NCBI GenBank assembly: GCA_030710605.1 | Contig: CP092879.1 | Span: 80,836,935-80,900,934 of the forward strand | From: Cordylochernes scorpioides | Taxonomy: Eukaryota; Arthropoda; Arachnida; Pseudoscorpiones; Chernetidae | Direction of reading: 5' to 3' | DNA length: 64,000 nucleotides | Shown: one piece after another, positions 60,620 through 64,000 of the stretch | How the letters are laid out: every line of letters starts with the position of its first letter | Position numbering within the stretch: the stretch's first letter is position 1 | Translations under genes and position numbers: made by a program | The notes under the pieces: generated by a model | Database searches by the model: none | What the model was told of the DNA's origin: nothing | The model's input: only the letters and a program-made list of their open reading frames with translations

Positions 60620-60668
60620 AAACATTCAATCGGGTAAAATACGGGCGTTGCCCGGGTCATTCGGCTAG
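60620..60668 (+). mobile_element. Helitron 3' end
   Basis: Hairpin CGGGCGTTGCCCG, short spacer, CTAG followed by T. The 5' end was not located. Confidence 0.6.
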
Positions 60669-60669
60669 T

Positions 60670-61570
60670 GGGTCTATAAAGTTGACTTAAACGAATATCT
60701 TTTGATTTCTATTATTACTTCAATAAAACTACGAATTTACAAATAAACTATTTTTATGTCAAGTGAGCGAATATGAAAATATAAACAATTGACTATTATT
60801 TAAAACTATGTTTCTTTATAAAACAACACTTAAAGTTTCACCGCATAAGTTTCTTTTCTGTGAAAAATCAATATTTATTTCAAAGAGAAATATTTACTAT
60901 TTCTAACTTTTTGGATGAAGTATGAAAGGATTTATTATGTTTCTTTATATTTAAATATATAAATATATTTTTGAAAATAGAGCAATCCATACTTAATTCA
61001 TTAGATAAAAAAAAGGCATATATTGAATTTAATAAAATATTTATTTTGTCAATATTTTATAAAATCCTATATATGCCTTTTATTATCTAATAAAAATATA
61101 TATATTTATATTAAATAAAGAAAATTATATCGTTTTATATATATCAAATTGAATGGTCGATCTTGTCATCTAAAATCTCAATTAATAAATTATTATAATT
61201 GCGATTTATTTATTTTTTTGAGAAAACTATTGAAAGCAATATATATTTATAAAAGTTTTATTTTATTGAATTACATAAATTGCAAATAAGAGTATTTTAA
61301 AAACCTGATACTATCATGATGCCTTAGGGCGACATCTGTTAAAGAAAATTGAAACTATTTTTGAGACGCGTGTGTTTCTTTTGAAAATAAATCATTTTTC
61401 TACTGTTCTCTCTTACTGCAATGATAAAAATAATTATGTTAATTGAGAATTATATATTTCTAGATACGGTTTATATACTCAGCCACATTAAAACACTTTT
61501 TTTAAATATAAAACGAAAGGATTTAAAAGCACGAATGTTTCCTTTATACATAATACAAACTTCTACTGTC
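60670..61570. other. AT-rich gene-free stretch
   Basis: Contains a foldback-family half element near 60965-61095 (GAGCAATCC, GGCATATATTG). No gene is seen. Confidence 0.5.
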
Positions 61571-61727
61571 CTTACTGCGATGAAAAAATTTATATTGGGA
61601 GGTCTTGGCTCATCAGTGGTGAACCCTCCCAGCGGTTTCGCCAATTTAATCCACCAGACCGCTTCTCAGAGCTCTAATACTGTATTGGACGATTCTGTTT
61701 ATATACGCAGCACTGAAGGATGGAATC

Positions 61728-61829
61728 TCAGAAATGGTTTTCAAGAAAACTATGGACATAAGCTTATAGGACAGTAGAATTACATTCATAAGCTTATGTC
61801 CATAGTTTTCTTGAAAACCATTTCTGATA
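61728..61829. repeat. Perfect-looking hairpin, ~40-bp arms
   Basis: AGAAATGGTTTTCAAGAAAA and onward, inverted at 61790-61829, around about 25 bp. Confidence 0.85.
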
Positions 61830-62480
61830 TAAGAGCAGTGATGCAATCCTTTTTTTTTTTTTTTTGCGAAAGAGTTTTATATTAAATTTTTAATTTAATT
61901 GTAGTTTAAAATAGTGCACCAGAATATTTCATTTATTTAAATTGTTTATTTAATTATTTTGTTACTCAGCATTTTGCTCTCGTTGCCTTTCTGGTTCTTT
62001 TGGTCGAATTGGTTTTTTTTTTTTCATTTAAAATAAATTGCTGAGTTATTTGAGATTTGTATTTTCTATTTTTTTTTTTTTTTACGTGTGTAGCAATATG
62101 ATGCACTTTAGTTTTAAGATTAGATTTTATTGAACATTTTTTAAATAAATGCTTTTTATTATTTTTAAAGGCGATTCAATATTTTTTTTCCTCAATATCT
62201 TTCAACTTGATTTGAAAATAAATTATTAAAGTTGAGGAAATTAAAGCTAGGATAATTTTTAAAATAAGATTCACTTAATAAGCGAATGCATATGTTTTAA
62301 AAATATATTTAAAAACGCTCATTTTCAAGATGAATAAGAGAAATTGATACGTTAATGACTGTAAAAATTTTGTGGAAGAATGTTTTTCGAATTATTGAAA
62401 AAAAAAATTATAAACATATTTTTAACGCTACTTTTCTTCTAAACCATGTATAATTGAAATTGATTTTACAGACCTTATCC
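61830..62480. other. AT-rich gene-free stretch
   Basis: Long A and T runs; nothing recognisable. Confidence 0.5.
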
Positions 62481-62616
62481 TGCAATGAATAAAACTTGAA
62501 AGAGGGAGGTTAGGGCTCATTAGTGGTGAACTCTTCCAGCGGTTTCGTCATTTTTGGGAGGATTCATTATTGATGAGCCATACCCTCTCCCCTTCTTTCA
62601 AATTTTATTCATTGCA
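62481..62616. mobile_element. Inverted-repeat element related to 40158-40375
   Basis: TGCAATGAATAAAACTTGAA at left, inverse at right; interior CAGCGGTTTCG and TTGATGAGCC words. Confidence 0.7.
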
Positions 62617-62674
62617 AGATAAGTGCTGAAGAAATAAAATTTAATTATATATGTTTTAGAAGTATCGATAAAAA

Positions 62675-63126
62675 TCTATATATATAAAATTGAATGTCTG
62701 TCTGTCTGTCTGTTTGTCTGTACTCTATAGATTCAAAAACCATAGATCCAATCGCCGTGAAATTTTGGGATATTATTAGGTATATCACCGGGAAGGTTTT
62801 CGAAAAATAATTTCATGAATATCTTGAATATCCTTAGAGTTATTTGCAGATTTGTAGATTTAACTCGCAAGCAGCGCCCCCATTGTGACGATGATAACAA
62901 GTTTTCTTATCACTAAGTTTGTTATCTTAAATATTATTTATCAAAAGTAAGATTATCTCAGGATGACACGGCAATGTGACACGGGAAAAAATGTTCACTA
63001 GATAAAACTATGATTTTCTAATGTAGAAAATTAGGAAAGACAAAATTCAGGATGACACGGCATGTTTTAACAAATGTTCGCTAGACAAACCTTTACTCGG
63101 ATAAAACCTCGGGCGAAGCCGGGTAT
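62675..63126 (+). mobile_element. Helitron-like element, 3' end decayed
   Basis: 5' end A|TCTATATATATAAAATTG then (TGTC)n. Near the right end is the hairpin CGGGCGAAGCCGGG, but no CTAG follows. Confidence 0.5.
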
Positions 63127-63326
63127 ATGTTTATAATTTTCAGCGATAGAGGGCGTAAGTTAATGTTAAAATTAATCAACGGATTATTGTACAGTAAACT
63201 CTCCTATAACGCGATTAATGTGTTCCGTGTTGTATGAAATCGCGTTATAGGAATTCGCGTTGTACGAAATGAAACTTGTATAACGCAAATGTTGTTAGGG
63301 TAAATTGTTAGTGACAAATATCATGT

Positions 63327-64000
63327 ACGAGGTGTGTTCAAAAAGTATCGCGACTTTTTGTGTTTTTTTAAAAATTATTTATTTATTCATGAATACCTAT
63401 TTTGTCCCCTTCAAAGTAATCCCCATGAGATATTATACACTTGTGCCAACGGTTTTTCCAATCCTCGAAGCACTTCAAAAAATCATTTAAAAAAAATCTT
63501 TTTCAGCTCCTCCTTCGATGCCGTCTTTATCTCGTCAAGCGTAGCGTAACGTCGTCCTTTCACGGGCCTCTTCAGTTTGGGGAACAAGAAAAAGTCACAG
63601 GGGGCCAGTTCTGGGGAATACGGTGGCTGCGGTATCATTAGTGTGTTGTTTTTGGACAAAAAGTCGCGCACAAGCAACGATGTGTGAGCAGGGGCGTTAT
63701 CGTGGTGCAAAAGCCAATTTTTGTTCTTCCACAAATCCGGGCGTTTCTGGCGGATTGCTTCGCGCAAATTGCGCATAACTTGCAGGTAATATTCCTTATT
63801 GACCGTTCTACCCTGTGGCAAGAACTCATGATGCACCACGCCCCTGCAATCGAAGAAAACTGTCAGCAAAACTTTCACATTCGACCGAACTTGGCGCGCT
63901 TTTTTCGGTCTTGGTTCGTGCGGCAGCTTCCATTGAGATGATTGAGCTTTGGTTTCCACGTCATAACCATAAACCCACGCTTCGTCACCAGTTATGACCC
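63327..64000 (-). mobile_element. Mariner element, cut by window end
   Basis: Terminal repeat CGAGGTGTGTTCAAAAAGTA follows TA (63326-63328 region). The transposase coding strand is minus and continues beyond 64000. Confidence 0.9.
63483..64000 (-). pseudogene. Mariner transposase, C-terminal part, frameshifted end
   Basis: Open from the window edge to a stop at 63483. It reads TGDEAWVYGYD with the first visible catalytic Asp, then LLHHDNAPAHTSLLVRDFL with the second, and YSPELAPCDFFLFPKLK with the third (DD34D type). After KEELKKIF the frame is lost in an A run (about 63484-63496), and the usual last ~35 residues lie in another frame before the terminal repeat. Activity of this copy is doubtful unless the A run is an assembly error. 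Confidence 0.9.

Overview
This is eukaryotic nuclear DNA: an AT-rich, transposon-crowded stretch of an arthropod genome, most likely a chelicerate. That placement is an inference from the vitellogenin-type protein and the repeat types, not a proof. There is no operon-like or prokaryotic organisation. Two host coding loci can be supported. The first is an ankyrin-repeat ORF running off the left edge (1-820, minus). The second is a complete 26-exon vitellogenin-family gene (7338-31503, minus) that I assembled exon by exon with GT-AG junctions and consistent phases. It encodes about 1,679 residues: signal peptide, lipid-transfer N-terminal module, RxxR cleavage motif, von Willebrand D domain and Cys-rich tail.

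Layout. 1-820: ankyrin gene. 1173-1326: small Helitron. 2110-6330: decayed Ty3/gypsy element with a Tigger/pogo element lodged in or next to its left LTR. 6480-7150: inverted-repeat elements with hammerhead-ribozyme-like cores. 7338-31503: the vitellogenin gene, whose introns hold MITEs, minisatellites, a Helitron, two tRNA-SINE heads and several hammerhead-like ribozymes. 31504-31600: a compact putative promoter (DR1 plus two GATA sites). 32898-37357: nearly intact Ty3/gypsy element with a 5-bp target duplication. 38826-39776: 118-bp tandem repeat. 40634-40942: truncated LINE. 41953-53493: a 76-bp satellite array split by a young Ty3/gypsy element (44594-50339). 54000-54630: 121-bp tandem repeat. 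55247-58119: solo LTR split by a LINE with a 13-bp target duplication. 58738-59412: 40-bp tandem repeat. 59985-63126: MITEs, foldbacks and Helitron ends. 63327-64000: mariner copy entering the right edge.

The most interesting material is non-coding. Two hammerhead motifs lie in one vitellogenin intron on the sense strand; one has intact CUGAUGA and GAAA cores and a perfect 7-bp stem I. Inverted-repeat elements carry hammerhead-like cores between their arms. The large 76-bp satellite is the terminal 76 bp of a Tc1/mariner-type MITE of which solo copies also occur here. The young retroelement has gag and pol in one frame separated only by a UGA codon.
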